Both the position numbers and the translations under genes were made by a program. Shown here one piece after another: positions 23,156 through 36,971 of a stretch of 44,230 bases of DNA. This DNA comes from Marinobacter sp. (GTDB lineage: Bacteria > Pseudomonadota > Gammaproteobacteria > Pseudomonadales > Oleiphilaceae). Numbering within the stretch: position 1 is the first letter of the stretch; each line of letters opens with the position of its first letter. Below the pieces are notes generated by a model. The model searched no databases and had not been told where the DNA came from. It saw only the letters and a program-made list of their open reading frames with translations. The stretch is from positions 1-44,230 of the forward strand of contig JAAZVL010000005.1 of NCBI GenBank assembly GCA_018623515.1, written 5' to 3'.

Positions 23156-24928
23156 TTAATAAGTCCGGATCTTCGGCTCGAACATCGGTACGGTCTTCGG
23201 CGCAAAGTTCACGTCACGCTTGCCAACCCGCTTGTCCAGAGGGAAGTACAGGGAGTGCTTGAGCCAATTCTCGTCGTCACGCTCGGTGAAGTCGTTACGG
23301 GCGTGGGCACCACGACTTTCCTTACGCTCGGTGGCGGACTTGGCTGTCGCGTAGGCCACCTCGTACAGGTTGTCGAGCTCCAGCGCCTCGATGCGGGCGG
23401 TATTGAAGGCATCGCTGGTGTCGCCCAAACGGGTCTTCTTAACACGCTCGCCGATTTCCTCGAGCAGCTTGAGACCCTTCTCCATGCTCTCGCCGTCTCG
23501 GAATACACCGAAGTACAACTGCATGCAGTTCTGCAGATCCTTACGAACCTGGGCCACATCCTCACCTTCAGAAGCGCTGTTCAGACGCTCAAGCCGCGCC
23601 ATGGCACGCTTGATGTCTTCTTCACTGGCGCCGTCAACTTCGAAGCCGCCGCGCAGTTGCTCTTCGATGTGCAGACCAGCCGCACGACCGAATACAACCA
23701 GATCCAGCAGAGAGTTACCGCCCAGACGGTTAGCACCGTGTACGGATACACAGGCCGCTTCACCACAGGCAAACAGACCGGGAATCGGCTTGTCGTTGCC
23801 GTTTTCGTCCTGGGTCAGGGCCTGGCCACCAACGTTGGTCGGAATACCACCCATCATATAGTGACAGGTCGGAACAACCGGAATCGGCTCTTTCACAGGA
23901 TCCACGTGCGCAAAGGTGCGGGACAGCTCACAGATGCCCGGCAGACGCAGATTCAGGGTCTCTTCACCCAGGTGATCCAGCTTCAGCAGTACGTGATCCT
24001 TATCAGGACCGCAGCCGCGACCTTCCAGGATTTCCAGAACCATGGAGCGGGCCACAACATCACGGCCAGCCAGGTCCTTCGCGTTCGGAGCATAGCGCTC
24101 CATGAAACGCTCACCCTCGGAGTTGATCAGGTAACCACCCTCACCCCGACAACCTTCGGTCACCAGTGTGCCGGCGCCGTGGATACCGGTCGGGTGGAAC
24201 TGCCACATTTCCATATCCTGCACCGGGAAGCCGGCACGCAGGGCCATACCAATACCGTCACCGGTGTTGATCATGGCGTTGGTGGTGGAAGCGTAAATAC
24301 GGCCGGCACCACCGGTAGCCAGAACCGTGGCCTTGGACTTGATGTAGCAGACTTCACCAGTCTCGATCTCGATGGCAACAACACCAACGACTTCATCCTT
24401 GGCATTCTTGACCAGATCGACGGCGTACCACTCATTAAGGAAGGTGGTACCGCCCTTCAGGTTCGCCTGGTACAGGGTGTGCAAAAGAGCATGACCGGTA
24501 CGGTCGGCAGCGGCACAGGTACGGGCCGCCTGGCCTCCTTTACCATAGTCCTTGGACTGACCGCCGAACGGACGCTGGTAGATGCGGCCCTGCTCGGTAC
24601 GGGAGAACGGCAGACCCATGTGCTCCAGCTCGAAAACAGCCTGGGGACCTACAGAACACATGTACTCAATCGCGTCCTGGTCACCGATATAGTCGGAACC
24701 CTTGACGGTGTCATACATGTGCCAGCGCCAGTCATCGTTGGGATCGGCACTTGCAATCGCGCAGGTGATACCACCCTGGGCGGACACGGTGTGAGACCGG
24801 GTCGGAAACACTTTCGTGATACACGCGGTATTGATACCGGATTCAGTCAGCTGAAGGGCGGCTCGCATACCGGCACCGCCACCACCGATAACAATCGCGT
24901 CAAAAGACATGGTCTTGATGTTAGCCAT
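23156..24928 (-). CDS. sdhA: Succinate dehydrogenase flavoprotein subunit
   Basis: 590 aa; [51 protein letters not shown]. Confidence 0.98.
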   Translation of the reverse strand: MANIKTMSFDAIVIGGGGAGMRAALQLTESGINTACITKVFPTRSHTVSAQGGITCAIASADPNDDWRWHMYDTVKGSDYIGDQDAIEYMCSVGPQAVFELEHMGLPFSRTEQGRIYQRPFGGQSKDYGKGGQAARTCAAADRTGHALLHTLYQANLKGGTTFLNEWYAVDLVKNAKDEVVGVVAIEIETGEVCYIKSKATVLATGGAGRIYASTTNAMINTGDGIGMALRAGFPVQDMEMWQFHPTGIHGAGTLVTEGCRGEGGYLINSEGERFMERYAPNAKDLAGRDVVARSMVLEILEGRGCGPDKDHVLLKLDHLGEETLNLRLPGICELSRTFAHVDPVKEPIPVVPTCHYMMGGIPTNVGGQALTQDENGNDKPIPGLFACGEAACVSVHGANRLGGNSLLDLVVFGRAAGLHIEEQLRGGFEVDGASEEDIKRAMARLERLNSASEGEDVAQVRKDLQNCMQLYFGVFRDGESMEKGLKLLEEIGERVKKTRLGDTSDAFNTARIEALELDNLYEVAYATAKSATERKESRGAHARNDFTERDDENWLKHSLYFPLDKRVGKRDVNFAPKTVPMFEPKIRTY

Positions 24929-24931
24929 CGA

Positions 24932-25279
24932 TTAAAGCCCCCAAAGAATCTGAATGCCCCACACCACATACACGAAAATCACGAGTACGCAGGCAGTCTG
25001 GAACAGGAAACGCTGCAACGCGGATTTGATGTAGTCGGTGGAAACGGTCCACAAGCCAACCCAGGCGTGCCCGGCAATGGACAGCAGCGCCAGCAGTGTG
25101 AAGATTTTGAACCATCCCTGACCGAAAAGAGCGGACCAGGACTGATAATCGACATCAGTGGTCACAAAAAAGCCAAGGAGGAACAGTGTGTAAAGGGCTA
25201 ATACGTAAGCGGTGACCCGCTGGATGATCCAGTCCTGGATCCCGTTACGACCAATATTCGTTGCGCTGTTCATGCCCAT
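24932..25279 (-). CDS. sdhD: Succinate dehydrogenase hydrophobic membrane anchor subunit SdhD
   Basis: 115 aa, three TM segments; IQRVTAYVLALYTLFLLGFF, position between sdhC and sdhA. Confidence 0.93.
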   Translation of the reverse strand: MGMNSATNIGRNGIQDWIIQRVTAYVLALYTLFLLGFFVTTDVDYQSWSALFGQGWFKIFTLLALLSIAGHAWVGLWTVSTDYIKSALQRFLFQTACVLVIFVYVVWGIQILWGL

Positions 25280-25647
25280 ACCCAGACTCCTGCCAGAACG
25301 ATGAGAATGACGGAAACCACGATCGTAGCTTTCGCAGCGAGGCGACCGCTCTCAAGCTCTTCACCGATGCCCATATCCATGAACAGATGTTTGATACCTG
25401 CAACCAGGTGGTAAAGCAGAGCAGACAAAATGCCCCAGGTAATCAGCTTGGCAAGGAAGCTGTCCAGCAGTTCACTTACCCGACTGAACCCTTCTTCCCC
25501 GGACAGGGAAAGCTGAAGCCCATAAAGCAGGAACGCAACACCAACAAAAATGATGATGCCGCTGATACGGTGCAATATGGACGTAATGGCTGGCAGTGGA
25601 AAATGAAACTTGCCGAGATCGAGATTTACTGGTCGTTTGCTATTCAC
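25270..25647 (-). CDS. sdhC: Succinate dehydrogenase cytochrome b556 subunit SdhC (GTG start)
   Basis: 125 aa; RPVNLDLGKFHFPLPAITSILHRISGIIIF signature and HLVAGIKHLFMDMG; overlaps sdhD by 10 nt; start codon is GTG (plus strand cac at 25645-25647). Confidence 0.94.
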   Translation of the reverse strand: MNSKRPVNLDLGKFHFPLPAITSILHRISGIIIFVGVAFLLYGLQLSLSGEEGFSRVSELLDSFLAKLITWGILSALLYHLVAGIKHLFMDMGIGEELESGRLAAKATIVVSVILIVLAGVWVWA

Positions 25648-25833
25648 AGCGCTCTCACACTCTCTCTTGGTTCCGCGAAGCCGGCGAACCGACGTCGTGC
25701 GGATGGTTGGTATGTAAGGTTCGGCCGAACGGTACGAAACCGCTAACCGATTGGTTCAGGAGGGCGGATGCCATCCAGATAGCTTGCTATGCTGCAGCTT
25801 GCGTGAAAGTGCATCCCCGATTCCGGGCTACGG

Positions 25834-25862
25834 ATTATAAGGAGTGACCCTTACAATTACAA
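25834..25862 (-). promoter_or_regulatory. Putative sigma70-type promoter of the sdh(-suc) operon
   Basis: Minus strand TTGTAA-17 nt-TATAAT, about 190 nt upstream of the sdhC start. Confidence 0.6.
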
Positions 25863-26012
25863 ACGGGATACCCTTCCGGAACCGCCTAATTACGGGGGTT
25901 AAGACAGCTATAAGGATTATTGACAAATCCGTTTGTGCATTGCATCAGGCTCTGTTCGGGATTTCCCTGATTTACATCAATGCCCAATTCGACCTTTTTC
26001 CCGCACCCTCCA

Positions 26013-26040
26013 TTGACAAAAAAAGCTGACGCCCTATATT
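26013..26040 (+). promoter_or_regulatory. Putative sigma70-type promoter of gltA
   Basis: TTGACA-16 nt-TATATT upstream of gltA. Confidence 0.55.
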
Positions 26041-26127
26041 TTGCCGCCAGTTTTGCGATAATACGCGCCTTCTAGCGCATCGACACATGCAGATAAAGCT
26101 TCCAAAGCTGATAAATAGGAGAGCACC

Positions 26128-27402
26128 ATGACCGACAGGAAAGCCACGCTCTCGGTGGGGGACAAGTCCATTGAGCTACCGATTTATTCCGGCACCGTCG
26201 GCCCTGACGTTATCGACGTACGAGGCCTGGTCCAGGAAGGCGTTTTCACCTACGACCCGGGATTTGTTTCCACAGCGGCCTGCGAATCAGCCATTACCTA
26301 TATAGACGGTGCGAACGGCGTTCTCCTGCACCGTGGCTACCCTATTGACCAGCTTGCGGAGTACTCGGACTACCTGGAAGTCTGCTACCTGCTGCTGAAC
26401 GGTGAACTGCCGTCCGAGGAAGAGAACAAGCGCTTCCACGACACCATCAAGAACCACACCATGCTGCACGACCAGATGCGCAACTTCTTCAACGGCTTCC
26501 GCCGTGACGCGCATCCGATGGCCATCATGTGCGGCGTTGTCGGCGCACTGTCCGCGTTCTACCACGACCAGATGGACGTCACCGACGAGACCCAGCGCCA
26601 GATCACCGCGCACCGCCTGATCGCCAAGATGCCGACCATCGCCGCCTGGTGTTACAAGTACAGCCTGGGTCAGCCGTTCATGTATCCGCGGAACGACCTG
26701 TCCTACTCCGAGAACTTCCTGCAGATGATGTTTGGCGTTCCCTGTGAGGAATACAAGCCGAACCCGGTTCTGGCCAAGGCCATGGACAAGATTTTCATCC
26801 TGCACGCGGACCACGAGCAGAACGCGTCTACATCTACCGTGCGTCTGGCCGGCTCCACCGGCGCCAACCCGTACGCCTGTATCGCTTCCGGCATTGCCGC
26901 CCTGTGGGGTCCGGCTCACGGTGGCGCCAACGAGGCGGTACTGGACATGCTGGCCGAAATCGGCGACGAAGCCAACATCGAGAAGTTTATCGAGAAGGCC
27001 AAGGACAAAGACGATCCGTTCCGTCTGATGGGCTTCGGTCACCGCGTTTACAAGAACTTCGACCCACGCGCCAAGGTCATGCGCGAGACCGCACACGAAG
27101 TTCTGAAGGAGCTGGGCCTGGAAAACGATCCGCTGCTCAAGATCGCCCAGCGTCTGGAAAAGATCGCCCTGGAGGACGAGTACTTCGTGGAGCGCAAGCT
27201 CTACCCGAACGTCGACTTCTACTCCGGCATCATCCTGAAGGCGATCGGCATTCCGACCTCCATGTTCACCGTGATCTTCGCCATGGCCCGCACCATTGGC
27301 TGGTTCTCCCACTGGAACGAAATGGTCAGCGGCAACTACCGCATCGGCCGTCCGCGCCAGCTGTACACCGGTTCCGAAAAGCGGGACTATCCGAAGAAGT
27401 AA
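26128..27402 (+). CDS. gltA: Citrate synthase (type I/II hexameric-like)
   Basis: 424 aa; [71 protein letters not shown] upstream of the ATG. Confidence 0.98.
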   Translation: MTDRKATLSVGDKSIELPIYSGTVGPDVIDVRGLVQEGVFTYDPGFVSTAACESAITYIDGANGVLLHRGYPIDQLAEYSDYLEVCYLLLNGELPSEEENKRFHDTIKNHTMLHDQMRNFFNGFRRDAHPMAIMCGVVGALSAFYHDQMDVTDETQRQITAHRLIAKMPTIAAWCYKYSLGQPFMYPRNDLSYSENFLQMMFGVPCEEYKPNPVLAKAMDKIFILHADHEQNASTSTVRLAGSTGANPYACIASGIAALWGPAHGGANEAVLDMLAEIGDEANIEKFIEKAKDKDDPFRLMGFGHRVYKNFDPRAKVMRETAHEVLKELGLENDPLLKIAQRLEKIALEDEYFVERKLYPNVDFYSGIILKAIGIPTSMFTVIFAMARTIGWFSHWNEMVSGNYRIGRPRQLYTGSEKRDYPKK

Positions 27403-27432
27403 GTCTTTCAGAGACTTGCCGATCGGAACGAG

Positions 27433-27463
27433 AGAGGCCGCTGATTCCAGCGGCCTCTTTTTT
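27433..27463 (+). terminator. Rho-independent terminator downstream of gltA
   Basis: AGAGGCCGCTGattcCAGCGGCCTCTTTTTT. Confidence 0.9.
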
Positions 27464-27480
27464 ATGCTCCAACTGCCAAC

Positions 27481-28827
27481 TTACAGCCCGAACGGATAGG
27501 TATCCGGAACCCCCGGCAATACCCCCGTAGCAAATGGAGTGATCGCCCGGGTCTCATCCAGCCAGATATATTCATCAAACTGCTCCGGCAGACAGGCCCG
27601 GAAATAATGACTCTGCCGCTCCGTTTCCGGCCGGTAGATCACCCCGATGGCCCGCTCCAGAAACCGCTCCGATAATGCCTCAAGCACCCCACCCTGCGCC
27701 TTCTGAAACGGAAGCAGAAACCCCGGAAGTCGGGTCTGATGGCACAACCGCTCGAAACTACCCTCCAGTGATGGCCTGACCTGCTTGATTTCCATCGGCG
27801 CATCCCAGTTTGACGCCGCGGCCACCGTACCATGATCGGTGCCGAATCCGATGGTATAGAGTTCCTTGCCAAAACTGGCCCTGCACAGTCTGCCGATATT
27901 GAACTCGCCCCGCCGGCTCATGTCCGTCGCATCGGAGTCGCCGACATGGCTGTTATGGGCCCAGACCACCGCCTTGCAGCCATCCCCGTAGTGCCCCAAG
28001 AGGGATTCCAGCGTCTCGAACATGTGGGTGTCGCGCAGGTTCCAGGCGCTGTGGGAACCGTAATACATGGTGCGATAGTATTCCTCGGCATCCGCCACCA
28101 ATCGGGCATTCTGCACGGCATCCAGGAAACGGTCGGAATCGTGCTCCGCATATCGGCGATGCCGGCTGAGCAACTCGTTGAGCATGTCCAGGACAGGCTT
28201 TTCACAGGTCTGGTAGTGCGGATTGAGGGCTGCTTTGGCGTATGTCGCCGGTTCATCTTCGAACGGCGCCAGGCACTCATAGCGCTGGCGAGCATGGATC
28301 GCGAGGTCCGGGTCCACCTCCTCAAGGTACTCAAGGACCGCGCGGATCGAGCTGTAAAGGCTGTATAGATCCAAGCCATGAAAAGCGACCCGCTCGTGCG
28401 CAGGGCGCTCGCTGTTGTGCTCATGCAACCAGTCGACAAAGCCCCGCACCTCCTCATTGCGCCACATCCAGGTGGGGAAACGGGAAAAGGCAGTCCATTC
28501 CGAGGGCGGGTACTCGGCGTGGCGGACATAATGATCCACACGGGCCGCGTCCGGCCAGTCCCCTTCAATGGCCACAAAGGAAAACCCCTTCCTCTCGATC
28601 AGGGCGCGAGTGATGCTTTGGCGGGCGAGGTAAAATTCTGCTGTACCGTGGGAAGCCTCTCCTAGAAGCACTACTCGCGCATCGCCAATACGAGTGAGCA
28701 GGTCATTGAGAGGCAGGGCGCTCACGGAATTGAAAGGCTCGGCAAGATTGGCCATTGCCCTGGAAAGATCTGGGCCGCCCGCACCCGCGCCCCCCCCAAA
28801 ACCGAATGGATCAGAACCGATGGCCAT
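27481..28827 (-). CDS. Erythromycin esterase-like family protein (PF05139-type)
   Basis: 448 aa; VVLLGEASHGTAEFYLARQSITRALIERKGFSFVAIEGDWPDA, VAFHGLDLYSLYSSI, VVWAHNSHVGD are typical; GAGGGGAGGG about 7 nt upstream of the ATG. Confidence 0.9.
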   Translation of the reverse strand: MAIGSDPFGFGGGAGAGGPDLSRAMANLAEPFNSVSALPLNDLLTRIGDARVVLLGEASHGTAEFYLARQSITRALIERKGFSFVAIEGDWPDAARVDHYVRHAEYPPSEWTAFSRFPTWMWRNEEVRGFVDWLHEHNSERPAHERVAFHGLDLYSLYSSIRAVLEYLEEVDPDLAIHARQRYECLAPFEDEPATYAKAALNPHYQTCEKPVLDMLNELLSRHRRYAEHDSDRFLDAVQNARLVADAEEYYRTMYYGSHSAWNLRDTHMFETLESLLGHYGDGCKAVVWAHNSHVGDSDATDMSRRGEFNIGRLCRASFGKELYTIGFGTDHGTVAAASNWDAPMEIKQVRPSLEGSFERLCHQTRLPGFLLPFQKAQGGVLEALSERFLERAIGVIYRPETERQSHYFRACLPEQFDEYIWLDETRAITPFATGVLPGVPDTYPFGL

Positions 28828-28863
28828 GACGAGCCCTCCCCTCAGTCGGTGTCCTTACTACAG

Positions 28864-28892
28864 TCTAGTACACTTGGGAAAGCTCATGTCAA
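28864..28892 (-). promoter_or_regulatory. Putative promoter of the erythromycin-esterase-like gene
   Basis: Minus strand TTGACA-16 nt-TACTAG (or 17 nt to ACTAGA), roughly 40 nt upstream of the ATG. Confidence 0.4.
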
Positions 28893-29232
28893 TTCCAGGA
28901 ATAAACCCTACCTAAATGATTTATCTGGAAATTGGCTCGGAGATTACTTTTCAGATTACAGACTGGACCTATGGGCAATCGGTTGGCAGAAAAGTAGATA
29001 CGGTGGATGTGGCCAAGTTCGTGGCCAATGCGTTAAAAACCGGCACGTAACGCAAGCACAGGGCAATGCACGAGCTACTCGTCAGACTGAGACCCTGCTC
29101 AAAATACCTTTGCCATTTGCCGGAATACGCCGGGCACCAGCCAGCCAGTGGCAGATCCTTCCCCCAACGCCCTGGCTCTGTGATACCTTCAGTCAAACTC
29201 AAAAATGAAAAAAACTGAACAGGAGGCGAAAC

Positions 29233-30108
29233 ATGGCAACCACTGCAACCTTTATCGGCCTGGGGGTAATGGGCTATCCCATGGCCGGGCACCTGGCCAG
29301 AGCCGGCCTTGAAGTCCGTGTCTGGAACCGGACGGCCACCAAGGCCGAGCAATGGGCTAGCGAATACCAGGGAACCGCCTGCAAGACGATTGCGGAAGCC
29401 GTCAAAGGCGCGGATTTTGTGATGACCTGCGTGGGTGCTGACAAGGATCTGGTTGAGGTGTTTGAGGGCAAGGACGGCATTATTGCCAATGCGCCCGAGG
29501 GCGCCATTCTGATTGATCATACGACCGCATCGGCGGGTGTGGCCGAGCGTCTGGCGGCGGCCGCGGCGAAGCGGAACCAGGCCTTTATCGATGCGCCGGT
29601 TTCGGGCGGCCAGCAGGGGGCGGAGAACGGCAAGTTGACCGTTATGTGTGGCGGGCCGGAAGAGGCTTTTGCCAAGGCGAAGCCGGTGATGGACCACTAC
29701 GGCCGGGCAGTCAATCTGATGGGGCCCGCCGGTAGCGGGCAGAAGACCAAGATGGTCAACCAGATTGCCATCGCGGGTCTGGTGCAGGGGCTGTCAGAGG
29801 CACTGCATTTTGCCGAGCAGGCGAATCTGGATGTGGCAAAGGTGGTGGATGTGATCTCCAAGGGCGCAGCGCAGTCCTGGCAGATGGAAAACCGCTCCGG
29901 GACGATGATCGAGGGCGAGTTCAACCACGGGTTTGCGGTGGACTGGATGCGGAAGGACCTCGGGATTTGCCTGGAGGAAGCGAACAAGATCAATGCGACC
30001 TTGCCAGTGACGGCGCTGGTGGATCAGTTTTATGGGGATGTACAGGCGATGGGGGGCAGTCGGTGGGATACTTCCTCGTTGATTCAGAGGTTGCGGAAGT
30101 TTCGGTGA
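29233..30108 (+). CDS. NAD(P)-dependent beta-hydroxyacid dehydrogenase (3-hydroxyisobutyrate dehydrogenase / tartronate semialdehyde reductase family)
   Basis: 291 aa; FIGLGVMGYPMAGHLARAG Rossmann motif, FIDAPVSGGQQGAENGKLTVMCGG, GSGQKTKMVNQ catalytic-Lys region; AGGAGG RBS. Confidence 0.92.
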   Translation: MATTATFIGLGVMGYPMAGHLARAGLEVRVWNRTATKAEQWASEYQGTACKTIAEAVKGADFVMTCVGADKDLVEVFEGKDGIIANAPEGAILIDHTTASAGVAERLAAAAAKRNQAFIDAPVSGGQQGAENGKLTVMCGGPEEAFAKAKPVMDHYGRAVNLMGPAGSGQKTKMVNQIAIAGLVQGLSEALHFAEQANLDVAKVVDVISKGAAQSWQMENRSGTMIEGEFNHGFAVDWMRKDLGICLEEANKINATLPVTALVDQFYGDVQAMGGSRWDTSSLIQRLRKFR

Positions 30109-30129
30109 GTGCGGGGTAGGTATGAAGAA

Positions 30130-30160
30130 GGGGTCAGATGAACGGAGTTCATCAGACCCC
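30130..30160 (+). repeat. REP-like palindrome unit 1
   Basis: GGGGTCAGATGAAcggagTTCATCAGACCCC; one A:A stem mismatch. Confidence 0.9.
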
Positions 30161-30178
30161 AGAGTAAGGGCTGGCACT

Positions 30179-30208
30179 GGGGTCTGATGAAAGCCTTCAT
30201 CTGACCCC
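30179..30208 (-). repeat. REP-like palindrome unit 2 (inverted relative to units 1 and 3)
   Basis: GGGGTCTGATGAAagccTTCATCTGACCCC; reverse complement GGGGTCAGATGAAggctTTCATCAGACCCC matches the stem arms of units 1 and 3 exactly. Confidence 0.9.
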
Positions 30209-30239
30209 GTCTTGGGTCGAGAGCTGGAAGTTTGGACTT

Positions 30240-30270
30240 GGGGTCAGATGAACAGAGTTCATCAGACCCC
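30240..30270 (+). repeat. REP-like palindrome unit 3
   Basis: GGGGTCAGATGAAcagagTTCATCAGACCCC; arms identical to unit 1. Confidence 0.9.
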
Positions 30271-30296
30271 TGAGTAAGCCCCCTGAGTATGGGGCT

Positions 30297-32936
30297 TTAC
30301 TTGCCCTTCTCTCGCGGCTGCCACTTGCCGTTGACGTACCACGCGGACCAGCCGGTGGCCTTGCCATCCTTCTCGGACATGACGTACTGCTCTTTCGATT
30401 TCCGGCTGTAGCGGATCACCGTGGGGTTGCCTTCGGGATCGGTTTCCGGGGCGTCCATGAGGTAATCGTACTTGGGGTCGATTTCCTTGCGGTGCGGTTT
30501 GATTTCCTTCACCAGCGGCGGGCGGGTTTCCCGGTTTTTAGGGAACTTGCTGGCCGCCAGGAACAGGCCGGAGGCACCGTCACGCAGAACATACGTGTCA
30601 TCCACTTTCTGGCACTGGAGCTCGGGCATGGGCACCGGGTCCATCTTGGGGGGTGCCGGCTCGCCGTTCTTGAGCAGTTTGCGGGTGTTCTTGCAGTCCG
30701 GATTGGTGCAGCCGAAGTATTTGCCGAAACGGCCGGTCTTGAGCTGCATCTCGGAGCCGCACTTGTCGCACTCCAGGGTCGGGCCGTCGTAGCCCTTGAT
30801 GCGGAACGTACCTTCCTCGACCTCATAACCGGAACAGTCAGGGTTGTTACCGCACACGTGCAGCTTGCGCTTCTCGTCGATCAGGTAGCTGTCCATGGCG
30901 GTGCCACACTTGGGACACCGGCGCTTCTTGCGCAGCAGGCGGGTTTCGCCCTCGCCTTCCACGTCCTCATCGGCGCTGACCACCTCATCGCCCGGAATCA
31001 GGTTGATGGTGGTCTTGCAGCGTTCCTTGGGCGGCAGTGAATAGCCGGAGCAACCCAGGAACACGCCGGTGCTGGCCACGCGGATCTGCATGTTACGGCC
31101 GCAGGACGGGCACGGAATATCGGTCTCGGTGGGCGTGTTCGCACGCATACCACCTTCGGACTTTTCGGCAGATTCCAGCTGCTGACGGAATCGGCTATAG
31201 AAATCATTGAGAACTTTCTTCCAGTCCTCGTGGCCCTCCGCGATCTCATCCAGCTCGTCTTCCATGCGGGCGGTGAAATCGAAGTCCATCAGGTTCGGGA
31301 AGGACTCGGACAACCGCTCGGTGACAATCTCACCCATCTTCTCGGCGTAGAACCGCCGGTTCTGCAGCCGCACGTAGCCACGGTCCTGGATGGTGGAGAT
31401 GATCGAGGCATAGGTGGACGGGCGGCCAATGCCCTGCTTTTCCAGTTCCTTGACCAGGCTCGCTTCGGTATAGCGCGGCGCCGGCTTGGTGAAATGCTGG
31501 CTCGGGTCGAGCTTTTTCAGATCCAGGGCATCGTTGACCTGGATATCCGGCAGCGCCACGTCCTCGTCTTTCTTGCTGGACTGGGGCGCGGCCTTGAGGA
31601 AGCCGTCAAACTTGATGATCCGGCCACGGGTGCGGAGCTCATAGCCGTCGTTGGCGACAACGATGGAGGTGCTCAGGAACTCGGCATCGGCCATCTGGCA
31701 GGCGATGAACTGACGCCAGATCAGGTCGTAGAGCTTTTCAGCGTCTTTTTCCAGGCCGGTGATATCTGAAGGACGACGACTCACCTCGGTGGGGCGAATT
31801 GCCTCGTGAGCCTCCTGGGCGCCCTCTTTGCTGCCGTAGACCCGGGGATTCTCGGGCAGGTACCTGTCACCGAATTGCTTCTTGACGAACTCCCGACAGC
31901 TGGCCACGGCATCCTGGCTCAGGTTGGTGGAGTCGGTACGCATGTAGGTGATGAAGCCGGCTTCGTAGAGACGCTGGGCCAGCATCATGGTCTTCTTGAC
32001 GCTGAAGCCCATGCGGTTACTTGCCGCCTGCTGCAGGGTCGAGGTAATAAAGGGTGCAGACGGGCGCGAACGGGTCGGCTTGTCTTCGCGCTTGGCGACC
32101 TTGAAGTTACCCGCCTTCAGGCGCGTAACATGTTCGTTGCTCTGGGCCTCATTGACCGGCCGGTAGGGCTGATCGTTGTATCGGGTCACCTCGAAGCGCA
32201 CCGGCTCCTTCGCACCCTCCGGCGTCAGATCCGCGTGCAACTGCCAGAACTCTTCCGGCACGAACTTGCGGATTTCCCGCTCCCGCTCGACGATCAGGCG
32301 TACCGCCACCGACTGGACCCGGCCGGCGGACAGACCGCGGGCAATCTTGGCCCACAGCAGCGGTGACACCATGTAACCCACTACCCGATCGAGGAAACGG
32401 CGTGCCTGCTGTGCATTGACCCGGTTCGTGTCCAGATGCCCCGGATCCTTGAACGCCTCCTGGATGGCGCGCTTGGTGATCTCGTTGAAGACCACCCGGC
32501 GGTATTTATCGGAATCGCCGCCAATGGTCTCCTGTAAGTGCCAGGCAATCGCCTCCCCTTCGCGGTCCAAATCCGTTGCCAGGTAGATGTGGTCGGCGGA
32601 CTTGGCCAGGCGCTTGAGTTCACTGACCACCTTTTCCTTGCCGGGAAGGATCTCGTAGCGCGCCTGCCAGTCGTGGTCCGGGTCGACACCCATGCGGGCC
32701 ACCAGCTGCTCACGGGCCTTGCGCTTCTTGTGCTCGGCCTTCTCTTCAGGACTCATCTTGCGGGTCAGGGCCGCCTGGCGCGCCCGTTCCTTGGGGTCAG
32801 TCTGGGAGCCACTGCCGCTTACCGGCAGGTCCCGGATGTGCCCCACACTGGACTTCACGATGTAGTCCGAGCCCAGGTACTTGTTGATGGTCTTCGCTTT
32901 CGCTGGCGACTCGACAATTACGAGACTTTTACCCAT
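30297..32936 (-). CDS. topA: DNA topoisomerase I (start adjusted to [20 protein letters not shown] track starts at 32972)
   Basis: [50 protein letters not shown] and C-terminal zinc-finger Cys motifs. Confidence 0.97.
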   Translation of the reverse strand: MGKSLVIVESPAKAKTINKYLGSDYIVKSSVGHIRDLPVSGSGSQTDPKERARQAALTRKMSPEEKAEHKKRKAREQLVARMGVDPDHDWQARYEILPGKEKVVSELKRLAKSADHIYLATDLDREGEAIAWHLQETIGGDSDKYRRVVFNEITKRAIQEAFKDPGHLDTNRVNAQQARRFLDRVVGYMVSPLLWAKIARGLSAGRVQSVAVRLIVEREREIRKFVPEEFWQLHADLTPEGAKEPVRFEVTRYNDQPYRPVNEAQSNEHVTRLKAGNFKVAKREDKPTRSRPSAPFITSTLQQAASNRMGFSVKKTMMLAQRLYEAGFITYMRTDSTNLSQDAVASCREFVKKQFGDRYLPENPRVYGSKEGAQEAHEAIRPTEVSRRPSDITGLEKDAEKLYDLIWRQFIACQMADAEFLSTSIVVANDGYELRTRGRIIKFDGFLKAAPQSSKKDEDVALPDIQVNDALDLKKLDPSQHFTKPAPRYTEASLVKELEKQGIGRPSTYASIISTIQDRGYVRLQNRRFYAEKMGEIVTERLSESFPNLMDFDFTARMEDELDEIAEGHEDWKKVLNDFYSRFRQQLESAEKSEGGMRANTPTETDIPCPSCGRNMQIRVASTGVFLGCSGYSLPPKERCKTTINLIPGDEVVSADEDVEGEGETRLLRKKRRCPKCGTAMDSYLIDEKRKLHVCGNNPDCSGYEVEEGTFRIKGYDGPTLECDKCGSEMQLKTGRFGKYFGCTNPDCKNTRKLLKNGEPAPPKMDPVPMPELQCQKVDDTYVLRDGASGLFLAASKFPKNRETRPPLVKEIKPHRKEIDPKYDYLMDAPETDPEGNPTVIRYSRKSKEQYVMSEKDGKATGWSAWYVNGKWQPREKGK

Positions 32937-33128
32937 ATCGGAGATCTGTTTCCTTGGCGACAAATCGGTCAAATATTCAGCAAACCGTAAACTCGCTGTA
33001 AAATCAGGCGGCTAGAAAACACACACGAGCCGCCATTCTGTATAGGCTCACTGTTTTACAGGGTCAAGATTGGCAAAACAACCCATTCTTTGTTTTCTGC
33101 AGGCCTTTTTTCACACCGCACAAACAGC

Positions 33129-33152
33129 GAGGCCCGGCAGTTGCCGGGCCTC
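33129..33152 (-). terminator. Candidate terminator hairpin downstream of fadA
   Basis: GAGGCCCGGCAgtTGCCGGGCCTC strong stem; the following T run on the minus strand is weak. Confidence 0.5.
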
Positions 33153-33185
33153 CTGTTCACAGAGCGATCAGTTCCGCAAGCGGAA

Positions 33186-36541
<3,356 letters not shown>

Positions 36542-36971
36542 CAACTGATCTCCAGTCTGTGTTTGGAACTGCTGACAGCCGCCTGAACTTATCCGTCCCA
36601 GCGGCCGCCCGTGCAGCGAGATTTCGGTCACTGCCCGATCTTCCGATCCAAAAATTCATACAGTCGTTTGAATCGTGAGGGCACACGATGAAAAAAAACC
36701 GAGCGTTTGTCAATTTGTTTCTTGCTGAAGGCGTGCAAAAGTCTCCGACAGGACGGAGGCAGCCAAAGGAGAGAACATCCGATTTGTTGTATATCAAGGA
36801 GATAACCGCAATCTTCCCGATAAGGTGATCACCATCACACCGATTTTAAAGTAATTCACAATTGCGGCCTCCGTTGCCGGCAAAAGCGCTTGATTGGCCG
36901 GTACAGTTAATTTACCTTCGAAGTACGACTTTGGTCGAGAATAACAACACAGAATTACGGAGAGTCATCCG

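Noticed and set aside
28969-29697. 242-aa minus-strand ORF opposite the dehydrogenase gene and intergenic region
   Set aside because: Mostly antisense to the well-supported gene at 29233-30108; no recognisable motif.
36661-36720. Possible PsrA/FadR operator upstream of fadB (TTCAAACGACTGTATGAA and CAAATTGACAAACG on the minus strand)
   Set aside because: Half-sites are imperfect and do not match a G/CAAAC-N2-4-GTTTG/C consensus closely enough to call.
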